This document shows, one piece after another, positions 1 through 6,740 of a stretch of DNA of 7,656 nucleotides. The notes beneath the pieces were generated by a model. It worked only from the letters and a program-made list of their open reading frames with translations, searched no databases and was not told where the DNA came from. The DNA lies in the NCBI GenBank assembly GCA_021836665.1, contig JAKBHQ010000165.1:1-7656 (forward strand), given 5' to 3'. Source of the DNA: Thermoplasmata archaeon. Lineage in GTDB: Bacteria > Actinomycetota > Acidimicrobiia > Acidimicrobiales > Acidimicrobiaceae. Position numbers and translations under genes: made by a program. Position 1 is the first letter of the stretch. The number at the start of each line of letters is the position of its first letter.

Positions 1-24
1 AGCGCAACGTTTGAGCGCAGGTCT

Positions 25-80
25 CAGGGCTTCGCCCTGGTGGTGCTCTACATCCCCATGGCTAAAGCCAGGGGTATTCC
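25..80 (+). mobile_element. Probable right end of an IS200/IS605-type element
   Basis: Two hairpins lie in tandem. The first is CAGGGC (25-30) with GCCCTG (34-39). The second is CCCC (54-57) and TGGC (59-62) pairing with GCCA (67-70) and GGGG (71-74), leaving A58 unpaired. Short subterminal hairpins with one bulged base are the recognition structures of IS200/IS605 TnpA transposases, and at the right end they overlap the 3' part of the omega RNA of TnpB-type nucleases. A further GCGC/GCGC pairing (2-5 with 15-18) could belong to the same RNA. The body of the element would lie left of the window, so no transposase or TnpB coding sequence is visible. The exact boundary is not determined. A chance hairpin or a REP-like sequence is possible. 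Confidence 0.42.
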
Positions 81-166
81 GCCCCACACCCCATTCTGGT
101 AAACGATACCGCCAGCTTCTAAGGCGCTCTAGCTATCCACTAGTGAATACGGGTGAAATGTCTTTG

Positions 167-1798
167 CTATGGCTGTTGGAAACCCTGGAGGCAGATGCCC
201 CCCCGGCTGCGCTCGTCGCAAAAGCCGATAGCCGCCGAATCGGTTAGCTGGATCATGTGGGCGTGGCCAAATGCGCTGTCGAAAGGAATTGCGGTGCGAG
301 TCGAATGGCCGAGCTTCTTTAAGCGTGCGGCTAGCTGGGAACTGGAAGCAGCCTCAAGCCGGACACCGACCTTCCCTTTCTTCTCCCAAGTTGAGAATAG
401 CTGAGCCTGAAACGGAGTTGGGGGCTCCAATATGAATCTTGGTGCGGAGATGGATTCCCTTGGGGTCATCTTCAGGATTAGCCGATTTACCAGTAGCTGG
501 AGAAGTATTTGCGGCTGGGCGTCGCCACCCATTGTTCCAACGAGTAGGTCTAGTTCTCCTCCAGGCTTTGTGACTATTGCCGGTGTCAAGGTGTGGATTG
601 GCCGTTTTTTAGGCCCAAACTCATTAGGAGAGTCGGGGTCAAGGCTAAATCCTATCCCGCGATTGTGTAGAAAAATTTGACTCTCCGGAGTTACTAACTG
701 AGAACCGAAACTACTCGCATTCGATTGGATTAAACTAATTCCGAGTCCAGTCGAATCGACGGCGAGTAAGGCGATGGTATCTCCGGATTCTGTGTGCATA
801 TCCGGCAGGATGACCGATCTCTCTCGGCTGAAGAGGGAAGCCCTTCTGTGCAATTCCGAAGGGGGTAGGTGTTTTTGGAAAGATGCACCATCCGATAACC
901 ACTGGCCCCTGTCAAAACTTCCGAGACGGAGGGACTCAATCAGGATATGTACTCGCTCATCTTCGTTTGGGCCAGCGGCAACTCCTATCTCGTCTGCGAT
1001 CGATGAAGCGGCGAGTAGCAAGGCACCCTGAGAATTTGGAGGGAGGGTGTGTATTTTGCGGTCGAAAGCGTCGACGGAAATGGCTTCGACCCACCGTGCG
1101 CAGCTTGATACAAAGTCATCCTTGTCGAAGTAACCAGCTGAAATCGCAATCAACTCTTCTCCGAAGGACCCGAGATAGAAGTCATCCCTAGACCCATTTT
1201 GCAGAGCCTCCAACGTGGCGGCAATTCCGGGCCTACGTACCAAGGTGCCGGGCTCATAATGGCGGTCAAATGCAGTCCGAAACTCACTAGCAGTTTTGAG
1301 GTTCGAAATCTCCTCGGCATCTTCCGTCAAAGTCTCTGATGCAGCAAAACCGTTTCGAGCTATTTCGATAGCATGATCGAAAAGTCGGGACCAAGAAAGC
1401 TTTCCATAGCGAAGGTGAAGCTCAACCCATCCGTCAACGCAGCCCGGTACCGTGACCGATTCGATTCTTCCAGTTCGGGGCATTGAGGTCTTCCCTTCAG
1501 CCCTGAGTCTCGCCGCGCTGGCCCGCTTAGATGAAGTGCCGGAGGAGTTAAGCCCAACAACCTTTTTATCGATATCAGGCTGGGATGGGTCGTAAACGAT
1601 GCAGAGGAGATCCCCGCCGAGTCCGCACATGTGCTGAGATGTGACGGCCAGAACCGCATTTGCCGCAATCGCTGCATCGATGGCGTTACCCCCAGAGCGC
1701 AGTACTTCGATCCCCGCGTGGGTGGCTAGCGGGTCGATGGTGGATACAGTTCCTAACCAGTTCTCACTTTGGGCCTGGCCTGATGTTTGCTCTGTCAT
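167..1798 (-). CDS. Gamma-glutamyltransferase family proenzyme (YwrD-like)
   Basis: This N-terminal nucleophile hydrolase family cleaves itself into large and small subunits and then transfers or hydrolyses gamma-glutamyl groups, for example from glutathione. Numbered from the ATG at 1798 (543 aa), the large subunit opens with a GGNAIDAA motif near residues 37-43, then HMCGLGGDLL (about 56-65) and VTVPGCVDGW (about 116-125). The small subunit should start at Thr341 in GDTIALLAVD, the expected nucleophile and self-cleavage site, followed by SLIQSN, KRPIHTLTPA and TMGGDAQPQ near 422-430. The length suits the family (B. subtilis YwrD is about 525 aa). No signal peptide is visible, so it is probably cytoplasmic. 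A TTG at 1804 would add two residues; I prefer the ATG, although neither has a good Shine-Dalgarno. The gene diverges from ald. The family is secure but the substrate is not, since some members act on other amides. Confidence 0.9.
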   Translation of the reverse strand: MTEQTSGQAQSENWLGTVSTIDPLATHAGIEVLRSGGNAIDAAIAANAVLAVTSQHMCGLGGDLLCIVYDPSQPDIDKKVVGLNSSGTSSKRASAARLRAEGKTSMPRTGRIESVTVPGCVDGWVELHLRYGKLSWSRLFDHAIEIARNGFAASETLTEDAEEISNLKTASEFRTAFDRHYEPGTLVRRPGIAATLEALQNGSRDDFYLGSFGEELIAISAGYFDKDDFVSSCARWVEAISVDAFDRKIHTLPPNSQGALLLAASSIADEIGVAAGPNEDERVHILIESLRLGSFDRGQWLSDGASFQKHLPPSELHRRASLFSRERSVILPDMHTESGDTIALLAVDSTGLGISLIQSNASSFGSQLVTPESQIFLHNRGIGFSLDPDSPNEFGPKKRPIHTLTPAIVTKPGGELDLLVGTMGGDAQPQILLQLLVNRLILKMTPRESISAPRFILEPPTPFQAQLFSTWEKKGKVGVRLEAASSSQLAARLKKLGHSTRTAIPFDSAFGHAHMIQLTDSAAIGFCDERSRGGICLQGFQQP

Positions 1799-1845
1799 GC
1801 TCAAAGGTTACCAAAACTGAATTTGTTCCCCTATGTTTTGATAAA

Positions 1846-1870
1846 TTGCCCTTAGGGAGAATTCACCTAA
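1846..1870. promoter_or_regulatory. TTAGG-N9-CCTAA dyad, DtxR/IdeR-box-like
   Basis: TTAGG (1852-1856) and CCTAA (1866-1870) are perfect inverted arms 9 bp apart. This is the arm sequence and spacing of the 19-bp DtxR/IdeR iron box (TTAGGTTAGSCTAACCTAA); about 12 of 19 positions match, and the inner bases are poorly conserved. The site is 48 bp upstream of the GGT start and about 210 bp upstream of ald, so it could act on either gene. A related sequence occurs at 3761-3790. Regulator binding is inference. Confidence 0.38.
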
Positions 1871-1950
1871 AAGTTAATCTGCCACTCCGGTCGGTGATGA
1901 GAGAAAACGTAGTGCAAGGTCATGAAAATTGTGGTTTCGATAGATAATTG

Positions 1951-1995
1951 GACAATAAAGTGCGTTTTCCACATGAAAGCGCATAGAAAATTGTC
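1951..1995. promoter_or_regulatory. Nested inverted repeat upstream of ald
   Basis: The inner arms TGCGTTTTC (1961-1969) and GAAAGCGCA (1975-1983) are complementary at 8 of 9 positions, the ninth being a G-T pair, around the spacer CACAT. Outer arms GACAAT (1951-1956) and ATTGTC (1990-1995) match perfectly. It lies 87-131 bp upstream of the ald start and could be an operator, or a hairpin if transcribed. No known consensus is recognised. Confidence 0.4.
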
Positions 1996-2011
1996 TACAG
2001 TATGTATGGTT

Positions 2012-2029
2012 CGTCAATGGAACTTGACG
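2012..2029. promoter_or_regulatory. CGTCAA-N6-TTGACG inverted repeat in the ald promoter region
   Basis: The 6-bp arms at 2012-2017 and 2024-2029 match perfectly around TGGAAC. The right arm TTGACG also looks like a -35 hexamer, with GTTTAT 17 bp downstream as a weak -10, so a bound regulator could block RNA polymerase. In mycobacteria ald is controlled by the Lrp/AsnC-type regulator AldR, which makes an operator here plausible, but no specific consensus is matched. Confidence 0.33.
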
Positions 2030-2081
2030 GATAGTTAATTGACCTGGTTTATGTCGACCAGTACCAAATCAAGGAGCTTCT

Positions 2082-3137
2082 ATGGTTCGTAGTATCGGAC
2101 TTCCAAAAGAGACAAAGGACGGCGAGAGGCGGGTAGCTCTTGAGCCAAGTGCCGTAGCATCCGCAGTGGCGGCTGGATTCCAGGTGAGGGTGCAGACCAC
2201 CGCCGGGATTGGAGCTGGGTTTAGTGATGACGAATACAAGCGAGTGGGAGCGGCGATCGTAGATAGTGCCGAGGAGGTCTGGGCTTCAGATCTGGTTGTC
2301 AAGGTGAAGGAACCTCAAGACGCAGAGTATAAGTATTTTCGCGAGGGCCTTATCCTTTTTGACTACTTGCATTTGGCGGCGGAGCCAAAGCTTGCAGCCG
2401 CTCTGCAGGCTAGTGGCGTTGAGGCCTTCGCTTTCGAAACACTTACCTATCCCCATGGCCTTCCCCTACTCGCCCCCATGAGCGAAATCGCCGGGCGGGC
2501 TGCAGCAATAGTGGGAGCCTATTATCTTGCCTCTGGCTCGGGTACGCTACTTGGGGGTGCTGCCGGAGTACAGCCAGCGAGGGTAGTTGTAGTGGGATTA
2601 GGTGTCGCAGGAACAATGGCAGCTCGCGGTGCTAGGGGAATGGACGCCGAAGTAACTGGTGTCGATATAGATCTCCACCGTTTGTATCAGGCTCATATGG
2701 AAGGTACGGTCACCTCGACCTTGGCATCTTCTGATAGTGCAATTGCTGAGGCGGTAGCGGGGGCTGACCTGGTAGTGGGTGCAGCCTTGGTAACCGGAGC
2801 CAAAGCCCCTCACCTAGTAAAGAAGGAGCATATAGCTTCGATGAGGCCGGGATCGGTAGTTGTGGATTTGGCGATTGACCAAGGGGGCTGCATTGAGACT
2901 TCGCAACCTACTTCTCTTTCGCATCCGACATTTGTAGAATCAGGTGTTATTCACTACTGCGTTACCAACGTCCCGGGCCAGTATCCCCGTACGGCCTCAA
3001 GAGCATTAAGTGCGGCCGTAGCTCCTCGACTACTGGATCTCGCACGAGATGCCAGTTCACCTCGTATCGAGGGTGCCCTTAATATCTCTCATGGCAAAAT
3101 TGTTCATCCGGCTGTCGCAAAGGCGTTAGCCGAGTGA
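2082..3137 (+). CDS. ald: Alanine dehydrogenase (NAD-dependent)
   Basis: Catalyses reversible oxidative deamination of L-alanine to pyruvate, ammonium and NADH in the cytoplasm. The protein has 351 aa, against about 371 for M. tuberculosis Ald. Substrate and catalytic residues of that enzyme have counterparts: Arg17 in ERRVAL, Lys76 in KVKEP, His97 in YLHLAA and Asp266 in AIDQGG. The Rossmann dinucleotide motif GLGVAG is at 172-177. Asp195, ending the second strand (VTGVD), fits a preference for NAD over NADP. LLAPMSEIAGR (129-139) and NVPG (296-299) are also typical. The start is fixed by AAGGAG (2071-2076), five bases before the ATG. The shortening lies mostly near the C-terminus, where a helical stretch before GALNISHGKI is missing. 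It diverges from the GGT gene and is followed by a long gap before the aminotransferase. Confidence 0.95.
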   Translation: MVRSIGLPKETKDGERRVALEPSAVASAVAAGFQVRVQTTAGIGAGFSDDEYKRVGAAIVDSAEEVWASDLVVKVKEPQDAEYKYFREGLILFDYLHLAAEPKLAAALQASGVEAFAFETLTYPHGLPLLAPMSEIAGRAAAIVGAYYLASGSGTLLGGAAGVQPARVVVVGLGVAGTMAARGARGMDAEVTGVDIDLHRLYQAHMEGTVTSTLASSDSAIAEAVAGADLVVGAALVTGAKAPHLVKKEHIASMRPGSVVVDLAIDQGGCIETSQPTSLSHPTFVESGVIHYCVTNVPGQYPRTASRALSAAVAPRLLDLARDASSPRIEGALNISHGKIVHPAVAKALAE

Positions 3138-3653
3138 GACCTTTCCGGCCAACCCTTTGAATCTGCAAATTTGCCGCAACCTAGCCGAGGCTAGCTCTAC
3201 GGTCGGTTTTGACGTCGCTAACTCGATTTGCGGCCGAGAGTCGACTTTTGAGCCGTTTCCGGTTTGGAAGAAGAAGTAAGGGCGCTGCTCTAAGTGACTG
3301 AGTGTCGGTCCTGAAGTTGAGGCATTGCAGTAGCTGTGCTGCGAATCGTTCGTCCCGGAAGTTTTTTGAAGGGTCGAACGGTTCGCCCGCATGTTTGTTT
3401 TGTGGACTGCATCGGTAGTCTTCGGGTGGCGGCGCTATTCAATGGTGCGTTCCGGTTGTTCGTCTTAAAATTGCGGTCCTGGCGTCCTGGCCAAGGTGGC
3501 TTTTGGAGAAGCCTAAAGCGAATTGTCATAGCAATTTGGTGATCTGAGCCATGGCCGTGTAACCGGTCTGACCGGATCCCATAAGCTGCGTTAACTTTTT
3601 TAGAAATCATCGAATTAGTTGATGGTTCGACGCTGGTTGTGCGAATGTCGGTC

Positions 3654-3746
3654 GCGAACGAGTCGGCGGTTGGATTGAACTTGCCCTCTAGAACTTGGTG
3701 CAGTAAGGACATAGTAGAAGCGAGCTCCTAAAAGTAACTCGTTCGC
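3654..3746. repeat. Perfect 10-bp inverted repeat enclosing 73 bp
   Basis: GCGAACGAGT (3654-3663) is exactly complementary to ACTCGTTCGC (3737-3746). The enclosed 73 bp contain no convincing gene. It could close a structured RNA of about 93 nt or be the ends of a small element; no flanking duplication is evident. Confidence 0.3.
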
Positions 3747-3760
3747 ACGTGAAAGGGAAT

Positions 3761-3790
3761 TTGTCCTTAGGTAGAATGGGACACCTAGGG
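3761..3790. promoter_or_regulatory. Second TTAGG/CCTA dyad, related to 1846-1870
   Basis: CCTTAGGT (3765-3772) and ACCTAGGG (3783-3790) are inverted arms, 8 bp with one G-T pair, around a 10-bp spacer. The left half matches the upstream element: both read TTGYCCTTAGGKAGAAT, followed 1-5 bp later by CACCTA. It lies about 290 bp upstream of the gabT start on the same strand. The inner spacing differs from the DtxR-like site, so the same regulator is only a possibility. Confidence 0.33.
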
Positions 3791-3932
3791 AATTGAATCA
3801 AGCGGACCGACTCCGAGGAGTTCGCCCCGGTGCATTTCTCAGGTTGTACGTCGGTTTTGTTGGCTCATTGCACAGTTGAAGGTGAATTGTCAATGTAAAC
3901 CTGCGGGTGAGTGGTGATCGATTGAGCGGCCT

Positions 3933-3961
3933 GAGATCCGAGTCTGGTCTCCATTTGAGAC
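3933..3961 (+). promoter_or_regulatory. Mutually exclusive hairpins upstream of gabT
   Basis: GTCTC (3947-3951) can pair downstream with GAGAC (3957-3961) across the loop CATTT. As part of GGTCTC it can instead pair upstream with GAGATCC (3933-3939), with one bulged T. Competing pairings are typical of attenuators, but the distance to gabT (about 115 bp) and the lack of a mapped promoter leave the role open. Confidence 0.2.
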
Positions 3962-4042
3962 GGGTAAGTGGATGGGCCGATCGGGTCACAGATCCCAGGG
4001 ATGTTTTTAGAGCGATGCCGCTAAGGAAGCAATGGGCGGCGT

Positions 4043-4048
4043 TATACA
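4043..4048 (+). promoter_or_regulatory. Weak -10 candidate (TATACA) for gabT
   Basis: TATACA lies 28 bp before the gabT ATG, giving a transcription start near 4055 and a leader of about 20 nt. No convincing -35 hexamer is found 16-18 bp upstream. Confidence 0.2.
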
Positions 4049-4066
4049 AGAAAGATTGTTTTGATT

Positions 4067-4071
4067 GGAGG
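4067..4071 (+). promoter_or_regulatory. Shine-Dalgarno GGAGG setting the gabT start
   Basis: GGAGG ends five bases before ATG 4077. It overlaps the alternative in-frame TTG at 4065, which therefore cannot be the main start. This removes four residues from the longest possible reading frame. Confidence 0.8.
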
Positions 4072-4076
4072 AAGCT

Positions 4077-5345
4077 ATGAGTACTAGGTCGCATTTAGCG
4101 CCAGTGTGGTCAAAGGTCACCGATATTGAAGTCGTTTCCGGTTCGGGCGCTTTCGTCTATGCGAAAGATGGGACGGAGTATTTGGACTTTACCAGTGGTA
4201 TCGCTGTTACCTCTACCGGACACTGCCACCCTAAGGTCGTGCAGGCGATCAAAGACCAGGCAGACCGTTTTATCCACGCGCAGGTCAATTGCTACCAGCA
4301 TGATCTGCTCGAGCGCCTGGCAGAGAAGCTCGAAGGAATAACTCCGAAGGGGATTGACACCTTCTTCTTTGCCAATTCAGGGGCAGAAGCAACAGAAGGG
4401 GCGGTCAAGCTAGCTCGACAGTACACAAAGAAGCCAAACATAATCGTTTTTCAGGGGAGCTTCCATGGTCGAACGGCACAAACCATGGCTATGACGACAT
4501 CAAAGACCTCTTACCGTGCGGGACATATGCCCCTTCCGTCAGGAGTATTTGTCTCTTTATTCCCGGATTACGCAGCTACGGGCGAGACTGAACAAGAGTC
4601 GGTTGAGAGATCGCTTGCTTATCTTGATTACTTGCTGGCTGCGCAAACCTCCCCCTCCGAGACTGCAGCGATGGTTATAGAACCAGTGCAAGGTGAGGGT
4701 GGGTATTTACCGGCCCCAAAGGCATTTTTGGAGGGTGTTGCTAAGCGTTGCAGAGAAAATGAGATTCTCTTCATTGCAGATGAGGTCCAAGCCGGTTTCG
4801 GAAGAACTGGCAAGATGTTCGCTATCGAACACTATGGACTTTCTCCAGATGTCATGATTATGGCGAAGGGTATTGCATCTGGCTTTCCAATTTCGGCAAT
4901 TGGTGCGAGCGAAGAAATTATGTCTAAGTGGCCAGTGGGTAGCCACGGTGGTACATATGGCGGAAATCCGATGGGATGCGCAGCAGCCCTGGCCACCATC
5001 GACATTCTTACTTCGGATGGATTTCTTGAAAATGTGAATGCAAGGGGAGAACAGCTTAGGTCGGGTCTCTTGGAGTTAAAAAAGCAAGATTCCTCTATCG
5101 GTGACGTCCGGGGCCTTGGTGTGATGATTGGATCGACAATTGTAAAGCCGGCGGGACGTATTCCAGATGGTGCCAGGGTCACAAGGATGTTGTCGCATGC
5201 GAGAGAGCATGGCAAGGTTATCTTTATGAATGCCGGGACGTGGGGTAACGTCCTAAGGTGGATGCCACCGCTAATTGTTTCCGAGGCTCAGGTTGGTCAG
5301 GGCCTCGCCGCATTTGAATCAGCATTAAAAGCAACCGCCGAATAG
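4077..5345 (+). CDS. gabT: Class III aminotransferase, probably 4-aminobutyrate aminotransferase
   Basis: A PLP-dependent fold-type I enzyme expected to move the amino group of GABA (or a similar omega-amine) to a keto acid such as 2-oxoglutarate or pyruvate, in the cytoplasm. Numbered from ATG 4077 (422 aa, close to E. coli GabT at 426): NSGAEA near 100-105 for phosphate binding, FHGRT at 129-133, EPVQGEGG at 202-209, Asp235 in IADEVQAGFGRTG for the pyridine nitrogen, and Lys264 in MAKGIASGFP as the Schiff-base lysine. GGTYGGNP follows near 291-298, and Arg394 in LRWMPP is the usual carboxylate-binding arginine. All catalytic elements are present. Ornithine/acetylornithine and other omega-transaminases share this architecture, so the substrate is less sure than the family. 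Alanine dehydrogenase upstream could recycle alanine formed by a pyruvate-dependent transaminase; this is inference. Two hairpins follow the stop. Confidence 0.85.
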   Translation: MSTRSHLAPVWSKVTDIEVVSGSGAFVYAKDGTEYLDFTSGIAVTSTGHCHPKVVQAIKDQADRFIHAQVNCYQHDLLERLAEKLEGITPKGIDTFFFANSGAEATEGAVKLARQYTKKPNIIVFQGSFHGRTAQTMAMTTSKTSYRAGHMPLPSGVFVSLFPDYAATGETEQESVERSLAYLDYLLAAQTSPSETAAMVIEPVQGEGGYLPAPKAFLEGVAKRCRENEILFIADEVQAGFGRTGKMFAIEHYGLSPDVMIMAKGIASGFPISAIGASEEIMSKWPVGSHGGTYGGNPMGCAAALATIDILTSDGFLENVNARGEQLRSGLLELKKQDSSIGDVRGLGVMIGSTIVKPAGRIPDGARVTRMLSHAREHGKVIFMNAGTWGNVLRWMPPLIVSEAQVGQGLAAFESALKATAE

Positions 5346-5361
5346 GAACTTTTAGTGTAAA

Positions 5362-5386
5362 TCGAGGTGTGATAACCGCTCCTCGA
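5362..5386 (+). terminator. Hairpin just after gabT
   Basis: TCGAGG (5362-5367) pairs perfectly with CCTCGA (5381-5386) across a 13-base loop, starting 16 bases after the stop codon. There is no T-run, so it may be a transcript-end stabiliser rather than an intrinsic terminator. Confidence 0.3.
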
Positions 5387-5417
5387 GCTCTGCAAAGTGC
5401 TCCACTGATTGTTGTCG

Positions 5418-5448
5418 ACCGGGTTGTCAATGGTAGGCAGCCCGGTTT
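5418..5448 (+). terminator. Probable gabT terminator hairpin
   Basis: ACCGGGTTG (5418-5426) pairs with CAGCCCGGT (5438-5446), a 9-bp stem with one G-T pair and an 11-base loop, followed by TTTA. It lies 72 bases after the gabT stop. The stem is GC-rich but the T-tail is short. Confidence 0.5.
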
Positions 5449-5575
5449 AGTCGGAATGGGTAAGACGACGAGACCACGACTCTGGAGAATAAATTCCTTC
5501 TGATATGAGGCCCGAGTGTTGCACAGGCTAACTGAACGGGATTAACTAGCCGCGTGTCGTCGATCGCAGTTGTGA

Positions 5576-5758
5576 ATAACCGGCGAGTCAACCTGGCTGG
5601 GAACCGCGTGCGGAGTTGCAGGAATTGATGCCTCGTCAGTCGGAAAGACCACCCTCGACCCTGGAGTAGATGAGGCGGATGCTATAGCTAAGATCGACGC
5701 CAGCAAGCAGATTGGCGTAAATGACCTTACCGACCTCGTGGTCCACCTGAATTCCTAG
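5576..5758 (+). pseudogene. Probable scrap of an NAD(P)H-binding SDR-family gene
   Basis: An open stretch of about 60 codons has no ATG, GTG or TTG start and ends in TAG. It contains VGKTTLDPGVDEADAIAKID followed by ASKQIGV. This resembles the middle of NAD(P)H-binding atypical SDR proteins (YwnB/YhfK-like), where a segment such as TVDRDGAIKLIDAAKAAGV precedes the strand leading to the active-site region. The N-terminal Rossmann motif (GATGxxG) and the C-terminal half are not found in adjacent frames, so at best it is a fragment. The resemblance is by eye over about 35 residues and could be accidental. It sits between the gabT terminator hairpins and a repeat-rich, gene-free stretch, consistent with an eroded locus. 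Confidence 0.33.
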
Positions 5759-5880
5759 GACCATGTCTCACTTGAGTCTTTGGATCAGTTTCAGAGATGG
5801 CTCGGTGCTTGTCCATTTTTGTCTCTCATTTCGATAAAGTGGGATTTGCGACTGACAAGGTGAATGACATGCCGAGTAGT

Positions 5881-5903
5881 CGGCGTCTAGGTATTTGACG
5901 CCG
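5881..5903. repeat. 7-bp stem hairpin CGGCGTC/GACGCCG
   Basis: CGGCGTC (5881-5887) pairs perfectly with GACGCCG (5897-5903) across a 9-base loop. GAG and CTC extend the stem on either side of a bulge. No T-run follows, and no adjacent gene explains it. It lies 14 bp before the 10-bp-period repeat. Confidence 0.4.
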
Positions 5904-5916
5904 CTCTGGTCCATTT

Positions 5917-5949
5917 ATCATGAATGATCATGAATGATTGTGAATCATT
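5917..5949. repeat. 10-bp-period direct repeat containing an inverted repeat
   Basis: ATCATGAATG occurs twice exactly (5917-5926, 5927-5936), followed by the related ATTGTGAATC (5937-5946) and then ATTGTG. The 3' part forms a perfect dyad, AATGATT-GTG-AATCATT (5933-5949), and ATGATCAT (5924-5931) is also palindromic. A repeat every helical turn puts half-sites on one face of the DNA, as in arrayed operators. The palindromic AT-rich half-sites loosely recall Fur-type boxes but do not match the consensus spacing. Confidence 0.5.
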
Positions 5950-6133
5950 GTGTCAAATTGGCGGATAAAGGCTGAGCTCACATTTCTTGGACAGTAAATA
6001 GCAGCCAGTCCTCGAGGTGTAAACCACACCGTAATTGCACGTGATCAGCGTGGCAATGATATACGTTGACCAAAATGGAAAGTTGCTACAGCCAAAGTCA
6101 CTGGGAGTTACTGTTTCTACCATGGTGGCGACT

Positions 6134-6161
6134 TCGCTTGGTTGTCGCTTGGTTGTCGCTT
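6134..6161. repeat. 11-bp tandem duplication TCGCTTGGTTG
   Basis: Two exact copies (6134-6144, 6145-6155) are followed by the first six bases of a third. Because 11 is not a multiple of three, the duplication shifts any reading frame, which argues against a functional gene across this point. Confidence 0.6.
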
Positions 6162-6422
6162 TGTGCGGATTATCGGCGCGTTGCCGTGGCGCTTTCTTTG
6201 GATGCTTTAACCCCACCAATGGAAAACTCCTGGCGTATGGGCAGGTGCTTTCCAGAAGAGCCAATCTTCGCTATAGGATTTCCAGCCTCAAGGTCAGTAG
6301 CCACCAGTGACCGCTTGAATTCGTCGATATTCTCGGTCTCACCCATGAGTGCTTTGATGGTGGTGAGTTCTGATGGCATAGTCAAGCAATTTCTCGACAG
6401 GAAGGAAAGGTTGAGGCTCGAT

Positions 6423-6534
6423 AATGCCTACGAGAGCGCAGGCTATTATTTCCATTTTAATTGGCATCGTCAGTAGAAGCCAATTTAGTCGTTTACGAAA
6501 TTGGAAATAATATCGGAATTCGCCTCTAGGCATT
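6423..6534. repeat. Large imperfect palindrome, about 112 bp (MITE-like or structured RNA)
   Basis: Three perfect arm pairs nest in register. AATGCCTA (6423-6430) pairs with TAGGCATT (6527-6534). TATTATTTCCA (6444-6454) pairs with TGGAAATAATA (6502-6512). AATTGGC (6459-6465) pairs with GCCAATT (6479-6485). AGGC/GCCT (6440-6443, 6522-6525) adds four more pairs. The right arm has its own hairpin, CCAATTT/AAATTGG (6480-6486, 6498-6504), enclosing CGT-TT-ACG. No coding function is evident. It may be a miniature inverted-repeat element, a bidirectional terminator or a structured RNA. No clear target-site duplication is seen outside the arms. Confidence 0.55.
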
Positions 6535-6703
6535 GACAGGCCAGTAAGCCATTTAGGGGACCAAGCATCGCTGATTATCGGTTTTTCTCTTGGAGCGAGC
6601 TAGGCAACTTTAGTTGTCAAAGTTCCAGTGCTATGTTTTCGCATCGACCTTCTGGACAATAGGTATGGTATTTGAAGTCCCATAAAGCACCGAAGCACGA
6701 TTT

Positions 6704-6740
6704 ACTCAAGGGCCAAGCTATATTCTGGCTCTTTCTGAGT
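6704..6740. repeat. 12-bp stem-loop with a 3-nt bulge
   Basis: ACTCA (6704-6708) pairs with TGAGT (6736-6740), and AGGGCCA (6709-6715) pairs with TGGCTCT (6726-6732), with one G-T pair and TTC bulged on the right. The loop has 10 bases. It lies 50 bp upstream of the strong promoter and may end transcription arriving from the left, although there is no T-tail. Confidence 0.4.

Larger units (their letters stand above)
3138..4064. other. Gene-free interval between ald and gabT with several hairpins
   Basis: No reading frame here has both a credible start and family-like content. Visible structures are a perfect 10-bp palindrome GCAAATTTGC (3165-3174), CTAGCC/GGCTAG arms (3181-3194), a hairpin with a bulged T at 3371-3388, CCGGT-CTG-ACCGG (3563-3575), ACTCC-GA-GGAGT (3810-3821) and the separately listed elements. 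CTAGC/GCTAG, with TTTT 13 bases later, is a weak candidate for the ald terminator. The GC-balanced, stop-rich sequence could be decayed coding DNA, but no family is recognisable. Confidence 0.55.

Noticed and set aside
3371..3388. tRNA T-arm-like sequence GGTTCG
   Set aside because: No acceptor stem, anticodon arm or D-arm can be built around it. It is a simple hairpin.
3290..3712. Minus-strand frame of 140 codons between ald and gabT
   Set aside because: The composition is low in hydrophobic core residues, the frame has no recognisable domain and there is no supporting context.
6170..6385. Minus-strand frame of about 70 codons with protein-like composition
   Set aside because: No ribosome-binding site precedes its ATG, upstream frames do not join it into a longer protein, and I recognise no family. 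It is kept only as a note within the gene-poor interval.
6066..6476. Plus-strand frame of 136 codons
   Set aside because: It runs through the frame-shifting 11-bp duplication and half of the large palindrome, starts without a ribosome-binding site and resembles no known family.
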